A stretch of 64,000 nucleotides of DNA from Arenibacter latericius DSM 15913 (GCF_000424985.1 NZ_AUKX01000001.1:124001-188000), one strand, 5' to 3'. Counted from the stretch's first letter, positions 7,892 through 17,060 are shown. Translations and numbers: made by a program. The notes: generated by a model from the letters alone, not told the origin.

Positions 7892-9064
7892 TTAACTAGC
7901 CAACGCTTGTTTAATATCGGCAATAATATCATCTATATGCTCTAGACCTACAGACACCCTAACCATTCCATCTGTAATCCCGGTCGCCATTCTATCTTCT
8001 GAAGATAATTTGCTATGGGTGGTAGATGCTGGATGAGTAACTATACTTCTAGCATCTCCTAGGTTAGCAGACAAAGAAAGCATTTTTATAGCATCAAAGA
8101 ATTTACGTCCGGCAGCTACTCCACCATCCACTTCAAATGCCACTACACAACCCCCGGCCTTCATCTGCCGTTTGGCAACTTCATGCTGAGGATGCGATTT
8201 TAGAAAGGGGTATTTTACCCAATTTACTCTAGGATGCCCCTCTAAGTACTCCGCTAATTTTAGCGCGTTCTCACAATGTTTGTCTACCCTAAGAGAAAGA
8301 GTTTCCAAACTTTTAGAGAGCACCCAAGCATTAAAAGGTGATAAAGAGGGACCTGTAATTCTTGAAAAGCGGTATATTTTATCGATTAGCGCTGCACTCC
8401 CTACTGTAATTCCTGCCAATACTCTACCTTGACCATCCATCAATTTAGTTCCGGAATGGATTACTAAATCTGCACCAAATTTTATAGGCTGTTGCAAATA
8501 AGGCGAAGCAAAACAATTATCAACTATAAAAATTAGATTATGTTTCTTAGCAATCTGCCCCAATAACTCTAAGTCTAATACATCTACTCCTGGATTAGTT
8601 GGTGTTTCGGCAAATAGAATTTTAGTATTAGAAGTTACTAACTCTTCAATCTTATCTAGTTCATCTATTTGAAAGTAACTATGGTCTACATTCCATTTAG
8701 GAAATACCTGAGCAAACAGGCTATGGGTAGATCCAAAGATATTTCTAGAGGAAATAATATGATCCCCACTATCTAATAAAGCTGCAAAGGTAGAGAATAC
8801 CGCTGCCATCCCCGAGGCAAAGGCAAAACCGTTTTCCGCACCTTCCATTTTGCAAACTTTATTGACAAATTCAGTGGAATTTGGGTTCCCATATCTAGAG
8901 TATATATCACGATCTTTTTCTTCTGCAAAAGAGGCTCGCATATCCTCGGCGTCTTCAAACACAAAACTAGAGGTTAGATAAAGAGGGGTTGAATGCTCCA
9001 AAAACTGACTCCTTTCTGTTTGTGTCCTTATTGCCTCTGTTTCAAATTTATGTTGATCAGCCAT
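7892..9064 (-). CDS. metZ: MetZ-type O-acyl-homoserine sulfhydrylase / cystathionine gamma-synthase family
   Basis: This 390-residue Cys/Met-metabolism PLP enzyme has the Schiff-base lysine at K207 within HSGTKLMDGQGR; the DGQGR segment is characteristic of the MetZ branch. Members form homocysteine (with sulfide) or cystathionine (with cysteine) from an activated homoserine. The fused upstream gene makes O-acetylhomoserine, so the substrate here is probably the acetyl ester despite the usual O-succinyl name. The gene lies 248 bases downstream of that fusion gene. A second paralogue, metY, lies on the other side of the fusion, so two direct routes to homocysteine may coexist. Confidence 0.88.
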   Translation of the reverse strand: MADQHKFETEAIRTQTERSQFLEHSTPLYLTSSFVFEDAEDMRASFAEEKDRDIYSRYGNPNSTEFVNKVCKMEGAENGFAFASGMAAVFSTFAALLDSGDHIISSRNIFGSTHSLFAQVFPKWNVDHSYFQIDELDKIEELVTSNTKILFAETPTNPGVDVLDLELLGQIAKKHNLIFIVDNCFASPYLQQPIKFGADLVIHSGTKLMDGQGRVLAGITVGSAALIDKIYRFSRITGPSLSPFNAWVLSKSLETLSLRVDKHCENALKLAEYLEGHPRVNWVKYPFLKSHPQHEVAKRQMKAGGCVVAFEVDGGVAAGRKFFDAIKMLSLSANLGDARSIVTHPASTTHSKLSSEDRMATGITDGMVRVSVGLEHIDDIIADIKQALAS

Positions 9065-9312
9065 AATTTTATTTTTATTCTTTTATCAATACTATTATCC
9101 AATCTTTTATACTCGCTAAGACTAAAAATCACTATACTACCTAGATAGCGAAGAAAACAATTAATTACGGAGTCGAAGCCATAATTCAAATATCTTCGCA
9201 GCAATTGTTACCCGATTTGGACTACGCCTCCCTATCTGAAGACAAGCTCAATCTCCTTATATCACGGAGGAGTTTACCTACACCAAGAAAACCATGTCAA
9301 TATCACATTCAA
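9065..9312 (-). other. Leader/spacer before metZ
   Basis: No gene or known riboswitch was recognised in these 248 bases. Two short inverted repeats are present: CTCCT (9253-9257) with AGGAG (9268-9272), and CGAAG (9174-9178) with CTTCG (9194-9198). A five-codon ATG-to-TAG frame lies just after the fusion gene stop on the minus strand and is too short to support. A regulatory leader is possible but unproven. Confidence 0.3.
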
Positions 9313-12300
9313 CTACCCCTTATCTGCTATTCGCAATATATCTCCGAAAACACCCCTGGCGGTAACGGCCGCACCTGCACCGGCACCCTGTATTACCAAT
9401 GGGTTTTCTCCATAAGATTCAGTATAAATTTCAATGATAGAATCAGATCCTTTAATCTGCCCCAAGGCACTCTCCTTAGGAACAGAAATTAATTTCACTT
9501 CTAAATTCCCTTTTTCTTTTTGTAAGTCACCGGAAAGATCTCCCACATATCGCAATACATGTCCTGGCTTTTGAGCTTCTTTAATAGCTCTGAATTTTTC
9601 ATCTAAAACCGATAACTCATCTAGAAAATTATTCACAGATCCCTTTTGCAAGGCTTCTGGTATAAGATTTTCAATATTTATATCGGAAAACTCATTGCTT
9701 AAGTCCAGCTCCCTCGCTAATATCAACAACTTTCTACCTACGTCATTCCCAGAAAGGTCTTCTCGTGGATCTGGCTCCGTAAACCCTTGCTCCATTGCTT
9801 CCTTTAAAATAGTAGAAAACAATGCATCTTTTTCTGAAAAAGTATTAAATATAAAACTCAAAGATCCAGAGAACACGCCTTTTATTCCAGTGATATTCTC
9901 ACCAGATAGATGTAACAATTTAATTGTATCAATCAGTGGCAATCCTGCACCCACATTGGTCTCATACAAATATTGTTTTTGATTTTTATCCAACTCTTCC
10001 CTCAGTTGCTGATAGTAATCAAAACTAAGCGTATTCGCTATTTTATTAGAAGAGACCAAATCAAATCCATTCTTCACCAACTCCACGTATGAGCCTACAA
10101 AATCTTCATTAGCGGTATTATCCACTGCAATAAGATTCTCTAAATGATTATCCTTAGCGTATTTAATAACGTCCACTAATTTATAAGGCACCGCCTTAGA
10201 TTCCATAGAAGCCTTCCAATGTTTGGAAACCCCTTTTTTGTTTAGTAAAACTTTTTGGGAATTAGCTACAGCGAAAATATTAAGGTGAATTCCCTTTCTC
10301 TTCTCTATAGATTTATTAGATCTTAATATTTGATCTATAAGGGTACCTCCCACTGTTCCATGACCAAAGATTGCAATATTCACTTTTTTACTTATTCCAA
10401 AAATCTGACCATGCATTACATTTAATGCTTTATGCAAATCTGTTTTCTTAACTACTAAACTCACGTTTTTCCCGGAAATAGTATTGTTGAAAAGAAGGGG
10501 TACTATTTGATTTTTAATCAAGGAATTATAAGGCTTATGGAAGGTGCTTAAATCCTGCCCCACAATGGAAATCACAGAAACCTGATCTACCAAAGTAATA
10601 TTATTTATATCCTGACGCTTGAAATCGGTTTGAAACTCCTCTTCTAAGGACGACTTTGCTAAGGCGGCGTTTTTAGCATCCACTACCAAACCTATTCCCC
10701 TTTCAGATGATCCCTGTGAAATAATACTAACACTGATGTTATTATTCCCCAAAGTCTTAAAAATACGGGCATCTACCCCAACTTTACCTAAAAGACCACG
10801 TCCTTCTAAATTAATCATCGCCATGTTTTCTATAACAGACAAGGACTTTATACCATCCTTACTTGTTTTAGCGCTGATTAAAGTTCCCTCAGTATCATTA
10901 TTAAAAGTATTAAGAATCCTGAGTGGAATATTTTTCTCGATTAACGGGATAATCGTTTTAGCATGTAGAATAGTGGCACCAAAATTGGCAAGCTCATTGG
11001 CTTCTCCATAGGAAAGCTGTTCTATGCGTTGCGCTTCGGCCACCAAATCGGGGTTAGCAGTAAAAATCCCATCTACATGGGTATAATTCTGCAATTCTTC
11101 CGCATTTAAATAATTGGCCAATAAAGCAGCAGAATAGTTACTTCCGTTTCTTCCTAAGGTAGTAGTTTCATTAAGTTCGTTAGAACCAATAAAGCCGGTT
11201 GCAATAAACACCGTGTCCCCATCCTGTTCCGCAAATTCACGCACAACATTTTCTTTAGACAGCGAGTCAAGTACTTTTGCTTCCCCAAAATTGCTATCGG
11301 TCTTTATTAACTTACGGGTATCCACAAATCTTGCTTTAATCCCTTTATCTAATAAGATTTGAGTCAATAATTTGGCCGATAAAATTTCACCATAGGCCAA
11401 GACCTGATCTTTTATTTTTAAGCTGTAGTCACCCAAAATTGCCACACCTTCAAACAATTTCTTCAATCCCTTTATTTCTGCAGAAGTGTCTATGTTGTTA
11501 AACTGATGCTTTTGATACTTCTCAAACTCCTTTAAATCTTTACTATAATCTACCCCTCTAGCAGCCTTATCCAAGATGCTTTCTAATTCATCTGTAGCTT
11601 TATTTCTAGCAGAGACCACTACAGCCATATGTTCACCTGCGGCAACTTTTCCAGAGATAATTCGCACAACGGAATCTAATCCCTCTCCATTTGCCAAGGA
11701 TTTACCCCCAAACTTCAGCACTTTAATCTTTTTGGCCCTACCGTTTAAATCAAAGATTCCTTTTAGCAGTGCTTCCATCTGCTTAAATTCAATTAAAAAC
11801 GCATCGTGACCATGAAGAGACTGAATTTCACCATAGGTTACATTACTATTGGCTTGTGCTAATTTTTTAAAGGTGTCCTTATTCTCCTTTGCCGTAAAAA
11901 ACAAATCAGAATCTACACCAATAATATGAATATTAGTATTGCTATTTTGTAATGCTTCAAAAGCTTCCTCCCCATTCCTAGTAATATCTATGGTCTTCAG
12001 CAATTGGTTCATTAATTTGTAAGCAGATAGCTGAAAACGCTCTTGTAATTTATTACCATGATGCGTTAACCAACTCTCCACATTAAATACGTTTAGCTCC
12101 TCATTGGTACTCCTTTTAAATCGTTCTTTAAAAGATTCTGGGGTTCTATAACATAACATAGCATGCATACGAGCATCATGTACCGGTTGCTTTGAATTTA
12201 CCAAAAAGCGTTCCTGTATTTGGCAGTTACCAATTAACCAATCGGTAGATTTCCAATCAGATGCTACTGGAATTAAGTGTTCTATTAAATTGGGATCAAG

Positions 12301-12699
12301 AGCTGCCATCTCCCAGGCAATCCCTCCCCCTAAAGAACCACCAATTAGCGCATAAAGCTTATCTATTTTAAGCGCTTCTAAGCCTTGAAGAAAGATTTTG
12401 GCTATATCTCGCGCTACAAATTCCTTATAATTATCTATAACAAATCCGTCATAACCGTTCCCAGGAATATTAAAGGATATTATAGTATATTTTTCAGTAT
12501 TAATACATTTACCGTCTCCGATAAGGGTTTTCCACCAACCTTGCTCTCCCGCTACATTGGAATTACCGGTTAAGGCATGGTTAACCATAATTATTGGAGC
12601 TGTATGCAATGGGAGCCCAAATAATTCGTAAGACAGATTAATATCCAATTTATATCCGCTATCGGTAACGTAATCCTGAATCGAAAGTTGATGTAGCAT
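9313..12699 (-). CDS. Trifunctional fusion: homoserine O-acetyltransferase (MetX) - aspartate kinase - homoserine dehydrogenase
   Basis: One uninterrupted 1128-residue frame starts at the ATG at 12697-12699. Residues 1-318 are a compact MetX-type alpha/beta hydrolase with the nucleophile elbow GGSLGG (Ser122), a likely acid Asp265 and His298 in GHDAFL. Residues about 326-768 are aspartate kinase, with KFGGKS at 329-334 (KFGGTS is usual), the GRNGSNYSA substrate loop near 517, and ACT domains (about 618-765). Residues about 773-1128 are homoserine dehydrogenase, with GHGTVGG at 779-785, the GVFSGSLSFIFNTF signature near 941, and EPDPREDLSGND near 975. The protein would convert aspartate to aspartyl phosphate and, after aspartate-semialdehyde dehydrogenase acts elsewhere, make homoserine and O-acetylhomoserine for metZ and metY, which flank it. 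Confidence 0.95.
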   Translation of the reverse strand: MLHQLSIQDYVTDSGYKLDINLSYELFGLPLHTAPIIMVNHALTGNSNVAGEQGWWKTLIGDGKCINTEKYTIISFNIPGNGYDGFVIDNYKEFVARDIAKIFLQGLEALKIDKLYALIGGSLGGGIAWEMAALDPNLIEHLIPVASDWKSTDWLIGNCQIQERFLVNSKQPVHDARMHAMLCYRTPESFKERFKRSTNEELNVFNVESWLTHHGNKLQERFQLSAYKLMNQLLKTIDITRNGEEAFEALQNSNTNIHIIGVDSDLFFTAKENKDTFKKLAQANSNVTYGEIQSLHGHDAFLIEFKQMEALLKGIFDLNGRAKKIKVLKFGGKSLANGEGLDSVVRIISGKVAAGEHMAVVVSARNKATDELESILDKAARGVDYSKDLKEFEKYQKHQFNNIDTSAEIKGLKKLFEGVAILGDYSLKIKDQVLAYGEILSAKLLTQILLDKGIKARFVDTRKLIKTDSNFGEAKVLDSLSKENVVREFAEQDGDTVFIATGFIGSNELNETTTLGRNGSNYSAALLANYLNAEELQNYTHVDGIFTANPDLVAEAQRIEQLSYGEANELANFGATILHAKTIIPLIEKNIPLRILNTFNNDTEGTLISAKTSKDGIKSLSVIENMAMINLEGRGLLGKVGVDARIFKTLGNNNISVSIISQGSSERGIGLVVDAKNAALAKSSLEEEFQTDFKRQDINNITLVDQVSVISIVGQDLSTFHKPYNSLIKNQIVPLLFNNTISGKNVSLVVKKTDLHKALNVMHGQIFGISKKVNIAIFGHGTVGGTLIDQILRSNKSIEKRKGIHLNIFAVANSQKVLLNKKGVSKHWKASMESKAVPYKLVDVIKYAKDNHLENLIAVDNTANEDFVGSYVELVKNGFDLVSSNKIANTLSFDYYQQLREELDKNQKQYLYETNVGAGLPLIDTIKLLHLSGENITGIKGVFSGSLSFIFNTFSEKDALFSTILKEAMEQGFTEPDPREDLSGNDVGRKLLILARELDLSNEFSDINIENLIPEALQKGSVNNFLDELSVLDEKFRAIKEAQKPGHVLRYVGDLSGDLQKEKGNLEVKLISVPKESALGQIKGSDSIIEIYTESYGENPLVIQGAGAGAAVTARGVFGDILRIADKG

Positions 12700-12753
12700 A
12701 AACAAAGGTTGAAAGTAAATTTCTTATTAAAGTAATTTGGAAGTTTCTAAAAT

Positions 12754-12796
12754 TAGGGAGCGTTTTGCCGTTAGTATTTTACTTAAACGCTCCCTA
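12754..12796 (-). terminator. Perfect 12-bp intercistronic hairpin between metY and the metX-AK-HSD gene
   Basis: TAGGGAGCGTTT (12754-12765) pairs perfectly with AAACGCTCCCTA (12785-12796) across a 19-base loop. On the minus strand the stem is followed only by a weak T-rich run (ATTTTAG), so it may act as a leaky terminator or a processing/stability element that lowers expression of the downstream fusion relative to metY. Confidence 0.6.
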
Positions 12797-12837
12797 GCTT
12801 CCATTTTGATTATATTTTATTTCGGATGGTTAAATTG

Positions 12838-14130
12838 TTAGGCCAAGTGCGATTTATCGATAACCGCAAATGCCTGATCTAAATCCGCTTTTATGTCTTC
12901 TAAATCTTCTAATCCTACACATATACGTATCAAATCTTTGGTTACCCCTGTGGTCTCTTGGGCATTGTCATCCAATTGCTGATGTGTAGTACTTGCTGGA
13001 TGGATTATTAAAGACTTAGTATCTCCAATATTTGCTAGAAGAGAAAATAGTTTTGTCTCGTCCACAACTTTCTTGGCCGACTCATATCCTCCTTTTAATC
13101 CGAAAGTAACAATACCACTTTGTCCATTAGGCAAGTAGCTTTGTGCAAGTTTGTAGTAAGGACTAGATGGCAATCCTGGATAATTCACCCAAGCTACTTC
13201 TTCTCTATCCTGAAGCCATTCTGCAACTGCCAAGGCATTTTCACTATGTGTTTTCATTCTGATTTCTAGCGTTTCCAAACCTTGTATAATTTGGAATGCG
13301 TTGAATGGACTTAAGGAAGCACCAAGGTCCCTTAACCCTTCTATTCTAACCTTAGCTATAAATGCTGCCGCACCCAACACGTCATGATACACCAACCCAT
13401 GATATCCCGGAGAAGGCTCTGTAAACTCTGGAAATTTACCACTACTCCAATCAAAAGTTCCTGCATCTATAATCACTCCCCCCATGGATGTTCCATTTCC
13501 GTTAATGTATTTTGTAAGGGAATGGATTACTATATCAGCACCATGTTCTATTGGTTTTACCAAAGCAGTTGTAGCTACGGTATTATCTACAATAAACGGG
13601 ATTTTAGCATTTTTTGCTACGCTAGATATCGCTTTTAAGTCTAAAACATCCAATTTAGGATTCCCTAAAGACTCCACGAAAATAGCACGGGTATTCTCTT
13701 TTATCGCTTTACTAAAGTTCTCTTTATCTCCTGGTTCTACGAAAGTAGTTGTAATCCCAAATCTAGGTAGCGTAACTGCCAATAGGTTATATGTACCACC
13801 GTATAGACTACTAGATGCAACAATATGATCGCCCGTCTTTAACAACACTAATAATGCGGTTGAAATAGCAGCAGTACCAGATGCAGTTACTACACTACCG
13901 ATTCCTCCTTCTAAAGCAGCTAAACGCTTTTCTAAGATATCATTGGTAGGATTATTTAATCTTGTATAAATATACCCTGGTTGAGAAAGATTAAACCTAC
14001 CAGCTGCATGGTCTGTATCATCAAACACATAGGCAGTATTCTGGTAAATAGGAACCGCTCTAGTTCCTTCGGTTAATTTGGTATCGTGACCAGCGTGTAG
14101 CGCGTTAGTAGCAAATTTTTGATTACTCAT
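12838..14130 (-). CDS. metY: O-acetylhomoserine sulfhydrylase
   Basis: This 430-residue PLP enzyme of the Cys/Met-metabolism family forms homocysteine from O-acetylhomoserine and sulfide. The PLP lysine is K207 in HSLTKYINGNGTSMGG, the MetY form of the motif. The length (about 430) is typical of MetY and longer than MetZ. It is the first gene after a SAM-I riboswitch and has the fusion gene that makes its substrate 138 bases downstream. The high-SAM state should therefore shut off this gene, and possibly the fusion gene by read-through. Confidence 0.95.
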   Translation of the reverse strand: MSNQKFATNALHAGHDTKLTEGTRAVPIYQNTAYVFDDTDHAAGRFNLSQPGYIYTRLNNPTNDILEKRLAALEGGIGSVVTASGTAAISTALLVLLKTGDHIVASSSLYGGTYNLLAVTLPRFGITTTFVEPGDKENFSKAIKENTRAIFVESLGNPKLDVLDLKAISSVAKNAKIPFIVDNTVATTALVKPIEHGADIVIHSLTKYINGNGTSMGGVIIDAGTFDWSSGKFPEFTEPSPGYHGLVYHDVLGAAAFIAKVRIEGLRDLGASLSPFNAFQIIQGLETLEIRMKTHSENALAVAEWLQDREEVAWVNYPGLPSSPYYKLAQSYLPNGQSGIVTFGLKGGYESAKKVVDETKLFSLLANIGDTKSLIIHPASTTHQQLDDNAQETTGVTKDLIRICVGLEDLEDIKADLDQAFAVIDKSHLA

Positions 14131-14295
14131 GATTCTTTTGTTTTTATTAAATTATTAATTTATCAAATAAAAATCCAAAGCCAATAAGACGGACAATGCC
14201 TTATTATAAAAATCAAAGAGTTAAAAAGAAAGTCAATTACAGGAGTAATTGTTTGTGTTATCTGCCTTTGCTATATTAGAAACGTTTAGGAATCT
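14131..14295 (-). other. 5' leader between SAM-I aptamer and metY (expression platform)
   Basis: No gene is seen. On the minus strand two small hairpins follow the aptamer: CAATTAC with GTAATTG followed by ACTTTCTTTTT (a weak intrinsic terminator), and AATAAG with CTTATT nearer the start codon. Either could be the expression platform; which is used cannot be decided by eye. Confidence 0.4.
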
Positions 14296-14398
14296 AATTA
14301 TTAGCTGCGGTAGAATGTAGCACCTTCATTGACATGGGGGTCAAAGGGTTGCTAAGGTTTCAAAGGGTCTATTCCCTCCACCTTTCTTGATAACAATT
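14296..14398 (-). ncRNA. SAM-I (S-box) riboswitch upstream of metY
   Basis: On the minus strand the conserved S-box blocks appear in order: TTATCAAGAAAGGTGGAGGG, then the CCCTTTGAAACC and AGCAACC blocks, then AAGGTGCTACATTCTACC. P1 can be drawn as AATTGTTA (14391-14398) with TAATAATT (14296-14303), eight pairs including one G-U. The spacing of P2, P3 and P4 fits the class. It lies 165 bases before metY and responds to SAM by the established S-box mechanism. Confidence 0.95.
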
Positions 14399-14424
14399 CA
14401 ATAAGTGCTTGAACTTTAGTTATA

Positions 14425-14432
14425 CAAATATA
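14425..14432 (-). promoter_or_regulatory. -7 promoter box for the SAM-I/metY transcript
   Basis: The minus strand reads TATATTTG, an exact match to the Bacteroidota TAnnTTTG box, 27 bases upstream of the aptamer P1. A clear -33 TTTG partner is not obvious; the promoter lies within the 72 bases between the metK stop and the riboswitch. Confidence 0.5.
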
Positions 14433-14470
14433 GTTACGGAAAACTTTATTTCCCTACTATTTACAGAAAA

Positions 14471-15727
14471 TTATAAATTAAACGCCTTTTTCACCTCGTC
14501 CAAAGCGTCTAGTTTCTCCCACGTAAACAATTCCACTTCCTTTTCTACTCTTCCATTATACGGTGACTCGTACACTTTAGTAACTTTTTGAGGTTCTCTC
14601 CCCATATGTCCATAGGCTGCGGTTTCCAAATAAATTGGATTTCTCAGCTTTAAACGCTCTTCTATAGCAAAGGGACGCATATCGAACAAATGCGCAACTT
14701 TCTTAGCAATTTCCCCATCGCTAAGATTTACCTTAGACGTACCATAAGTGTCCACCAATATAGAGGTAGGCTCTACCACCCCTATGGCGTAGCTCACTTG
14801 TAGTAACAGCTCATCGGCAACTCCAGCAGCAACTAAATTCTTGGCTGCATGTCTTGCTGCATAGGCAGCACTTCTATCTACCTTACTTGGATCTTTTCCA
14901 CTAAACGCACCCCCACCATGGGCACCTTTCCCTCCATAAGTATCCACAATAATTTTCCTTCCTGTAAGCCCGGTATCTCCATGTGGACCACCTATTACAA
15001 ATTTTCCGGTTGGATTTATGTGAAATTTAATATCATCATTAAAAAGCAACTGAATATCTTCTGGTATTTGTTCTTTTACCCTCGGAATTAAAATAGAAAC
15101 TATGTCTTCTTTAATTTTAGCCAACATTACCGAATCGTCCTCGTCAAATTCATCATGTTGGGTAGAAACCACAATGGTATCTATTTTCTGAGGCACGTTT
15201 TCATCAGAATATTCAATAGTCACCTGTGCTTTAGCATCGGGGCGCAAATAGCTAATTTTTGTTCCTTCCCGTCTTAACTCTGCCAAAACCTGCAAAATTT
15301 TATGAGAAATATCCAAAGCTAAAGGCATATAATTATCGGTTTCCCTAGTAGCGTAGCCAAACATCATCCCCTGGTCACCAGCACCTTGATCTTCTTTTTC
15401 ACCTCTATCTACACCTTGGTTGATATCTTGAGATTGTTCATGAATTAAGGAAATAACCCCACATGAGTCACCACTAAACTTATATTCCCCGTTGGTATAA
15501 CCTATCTTGTTAATTACGTCTCTAGCAATCTGCTGAACGTCTAAGTAGGTGCGACTCTTAACTTCCCCGGCCAGTACTACTTGCCCAGTGGTTACTAAGG
15601 TCTCACAAGCAACTTTGCTGTCGGGATCGAAGGCCAAAAAATTATCTAAAAGTGCATCACTTACCTGGTCTGCAATTTTATCGGGATGTCCCTCACTAAC
15701 GGATTCTGAAGTAAATAAATATGCCAT
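14471..15727 (-). CDS. metK: Methionine adenosyltransferase (SAM synthetase)
   Basis: This 418-residue MetK makes SAM from methionine and ATP. The N-terminal [17 protein letters not shown] signature, the [12 protein letters not shown] motif near residue 117, and the [19 protein letters not shown] segment (about residue 272) are intact. It is upstream of metY in the same direction but has its own promoter and a structured leader. A different riboswitch class from that of metY appears to control it. Confidence 0.97.
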   Translation of the reverse strand: MAYLFTSESVSEGHPDKIADQVSDALLDNFLAFDPDSKVACETLVTTGQVVLAGEVKSRTYLDVQQIARDVINKIGYTNGEYKFSGDSCGVISLIHEQSQDINQGVDRGEKEDQGAGDQGMMFGYATRETDNYMPLALDISHKILQVLAELRREGTKISYLRPDAKAQVTIEYSDENVPQKIDTIVVSTQHDEFDEDDSVMLAKIKEDIVSILIPRVKEQIPEDIQLLFNDDIKFHINPTGKFVIGGPHGDTGLTGRKIIVDTYGGKGAHGGGAFSGKDPSKVDRSAAYAARHAAKNLVAAGVADELLLQVSYAIGVVEPTSILVDTYGTSKVNLSDGEIAKKVAHLFDMRPFAIEERLKLRNPIYLETAAYGHMGREPQKVTKVYESPYNGRVEKEVELFTWEKLDALDEVKKAFNL

Positions 15728-15790
15728 ATTCGTTCTATATAACTAATAAAGGCAAGGATCTGATGAATTCTAGAGAAGAGTAGCTGTCAG

Positions 15791-15806
15791 CGTTGTAAAA
15801 ACAACG
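15791..15806 (-). other. Small hairpin in metK leader
   Basis: CGTTGT (15791-15796) and ACAACG (15801-15806) form a six-pair stem with an AAAA/TTTT loop, 64 bases before the metK ATG and downstream of the riboswitch-like element. It has no T-tract after it on the minus strand, so it is not a canonical terminator; it may take part in the expression platform. Confidence 0.35.
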
Positions 15807-15815
15807 AACAACATA

Positions 15816-15889
15816 AACTGCTTTAGCATTTTGTTAGACCAAAATTAGTATTGGTCTATAGAGGTTGCAATCAGTCAAATCCTTCCTCC
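15816..15889 (-). ncRNA. SAM-II/SAM-V-like pseudoknot riboswitch candidate upstream of metK
   Basis: On the minus strand GGAGG is followed by the loop AAGGATTTGACTGATTGCAA and then CCTC, and farther on by AAAATGCTAAAGCAG. This resembles the SAM-II/SAM-V core (a GAUUU...UUGCAA loop closed by P1, then a GCUAAA tail). P1 is GAGG (15885-15888) with CCTC (15861-15864). A pseudoknot is possible between GACTG (15872-15876) and CAGTT (15816-15820). An extra 8-bp hairpin (15835-15842 with 15851-15858) is inserted between the halves. The transcript should start just before the element. Confidence 0.65.
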
Positions 15890-15904
15890 TAAATTTTACA
15901 GGCA

Positions 15905-15935
15905 CAAAAGTACAAGAATTACTGACGAATCAAAA
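15905..15935 (-). promoter_or_regulatory. Bacteroidota-type promoter of metK
   Basis: On the minus strand a TTTTG -33 box (15931-15935) is separated by 18 bases from a perfect TACTTTTG -7 box (15905-15912). Transcription should begin around 15897-15900, directly before the pseudoknot-type riboswitch candidate. Confidence 0.75.
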
Positions 15936-16134
15936 TAGGTTTAACAAGATTTTTTTATGCAGCGATATAAAGCCTATAGATTATAATTTACTTTAACCAC
16001 CGCAAACCCAGGCAGAACAGAGCGAGAACAGATATTTAATGTAATTCATAAGATCTACTTTTCCGAAGCAAAAAGAACAGAAGTAAATTGATGATATTGT
16101 GATTTTAGCAGAAAATAACAAAATTTACACAGCC
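15936..16134. other. Intergenic DNA between metK promoter and GLPGLI gene
   Basis: I see no gene, strong hairpin or repeat in these 199 bases. Confidence 0.5.
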
Positions 16135-16959
16135 TTATGGTCTTCCTCTTCTACCTCCATTTCCTGAGCGAAACCGAGCTCTCATTTCGGAAACTTTTTC
16201 CTTATAAATTTTATCGTATTCCGCTTGAGTCAATTTCTTACCTCCGGCAGGAGCATTTATCTCTTTTTTCTCTACTGGATTGAGCACTATTTTATTACAA
16301 CGAATAACGGTAATGTCATCACTAATCTCCAAGATTAACCCTGGCAACCCCCAATATTCACCGGGACCTTGGTTAACAGGTATATCCATGGTATACCATG
16401 CAACTATTTCCACTTCCTTTTCCAAAAACACATCTTCCTCACTTTCAGGATTATCCTCACCTCTACGAAAAGCGCCTCGTAAATTTGGTCTAGCAATTAC
16501 TTTTTTAGCAGTAGCCTTTTGAGCAGTATAATTCCCTATCTGTTTCGTCTCTGCTTCTAACTTCCAATCTAATTTAGGTAATTTATCTTCTATTAAGAAC
16601 GACCTCCCTAGAAGCTCATTTTGAACCAAATACTTACCTTCTTTCACGTCTTTATAATAGTTCTTACTTGCACCGTCCATCATACCAAACCTCATTCTAC
16701 CCCTTCCTCTTCTTGATTGTTCTTCACGTTCTTCCTCATTATAATTTGAGGTGAATCTGTCAAAAGTTAAAATATAAGTTCGCTCATTGGCTTCTTTCAT
16801 CCTTTGGATTATTTGCTCCTTTCGCTCTTCCGGAATTTCTCTTTCACTTAAATCTATATCCACGGTGGTATTACTCACATAGGTAGCCTCTCCTTGAAAA
16901 TCCTGAGAATAGATATTAAACGTAAATAATAACAATGGTAAAACAAATAAGATTCTCAT
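16135..16959 (-). CDS. GLPGLI family secreted protein
   Basis: This 274-residue protein has an N-terminal signal peptide (about residues 1-18, hydrophobic and ending in YSQ). The family-defining GLPGLI motif is present near residue 211 (GEYWGLPGLILEIS). The family is widespread in Bacteroidota, is secreted or periplasmic, and its function is not established. The C-terminus is basic and Gly/Arg rich. It stands alone between metK and a divergent deoxynucleoside kinase. Confidence 0.9.
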   Translation of the reverse strand: MRILFVLPLLLFTFNIYSQDFQGEATYVSNTTVDIDLSEREIPEERKEQIIQRMKEANERTYILTFDRFTSNYNEEEREEQSRRGRGRMRFGMMDGASKNYYKDVKEGKYLVQNELLGRSFLIEDKLPKLDWKLEAETKQIGNYTAQKATAKKVIARPNLRGAFRRGEDNPESEEDVFLEKEVEIVAWYTMDIPVNQGPGEYWGLPGLILEISDDITVIRCNKIVLNPVEKKEINAPAGGKKLTQAEYDKIYKEKVSEMRARFRSGNGGRRGRP

Positions 16960-17052
16960 AATTATATTATATTGTAATTACAGCTAAGACTACCAAAAAG
17001 AGATTTGGTTTAGTCTAGCTCTAGAAAAAATTAGCTTAAACCCCATTTACAA

Positions 17053-17060
17053 TACTTTTG
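17053..17060 (+). promoter_or_regulatory. Candidate -7 box for the deoxynucleoside kinase gene
   Basis: TACTTTTG matches the TAnnTTTG consensus exactly, with a TTAG at 17031-17034 at about the expected -33 distance. It would give a leader of about 100 bases before the ATG at 17167. Confidence 0.45.

Noticed and set aside
9065-9312. Third SAM riboswitch before metZ
   Set aside because: Neither S-box blocks nor the GATTTGAC...GCTAAA core is present; only short inverted repeats were seen.
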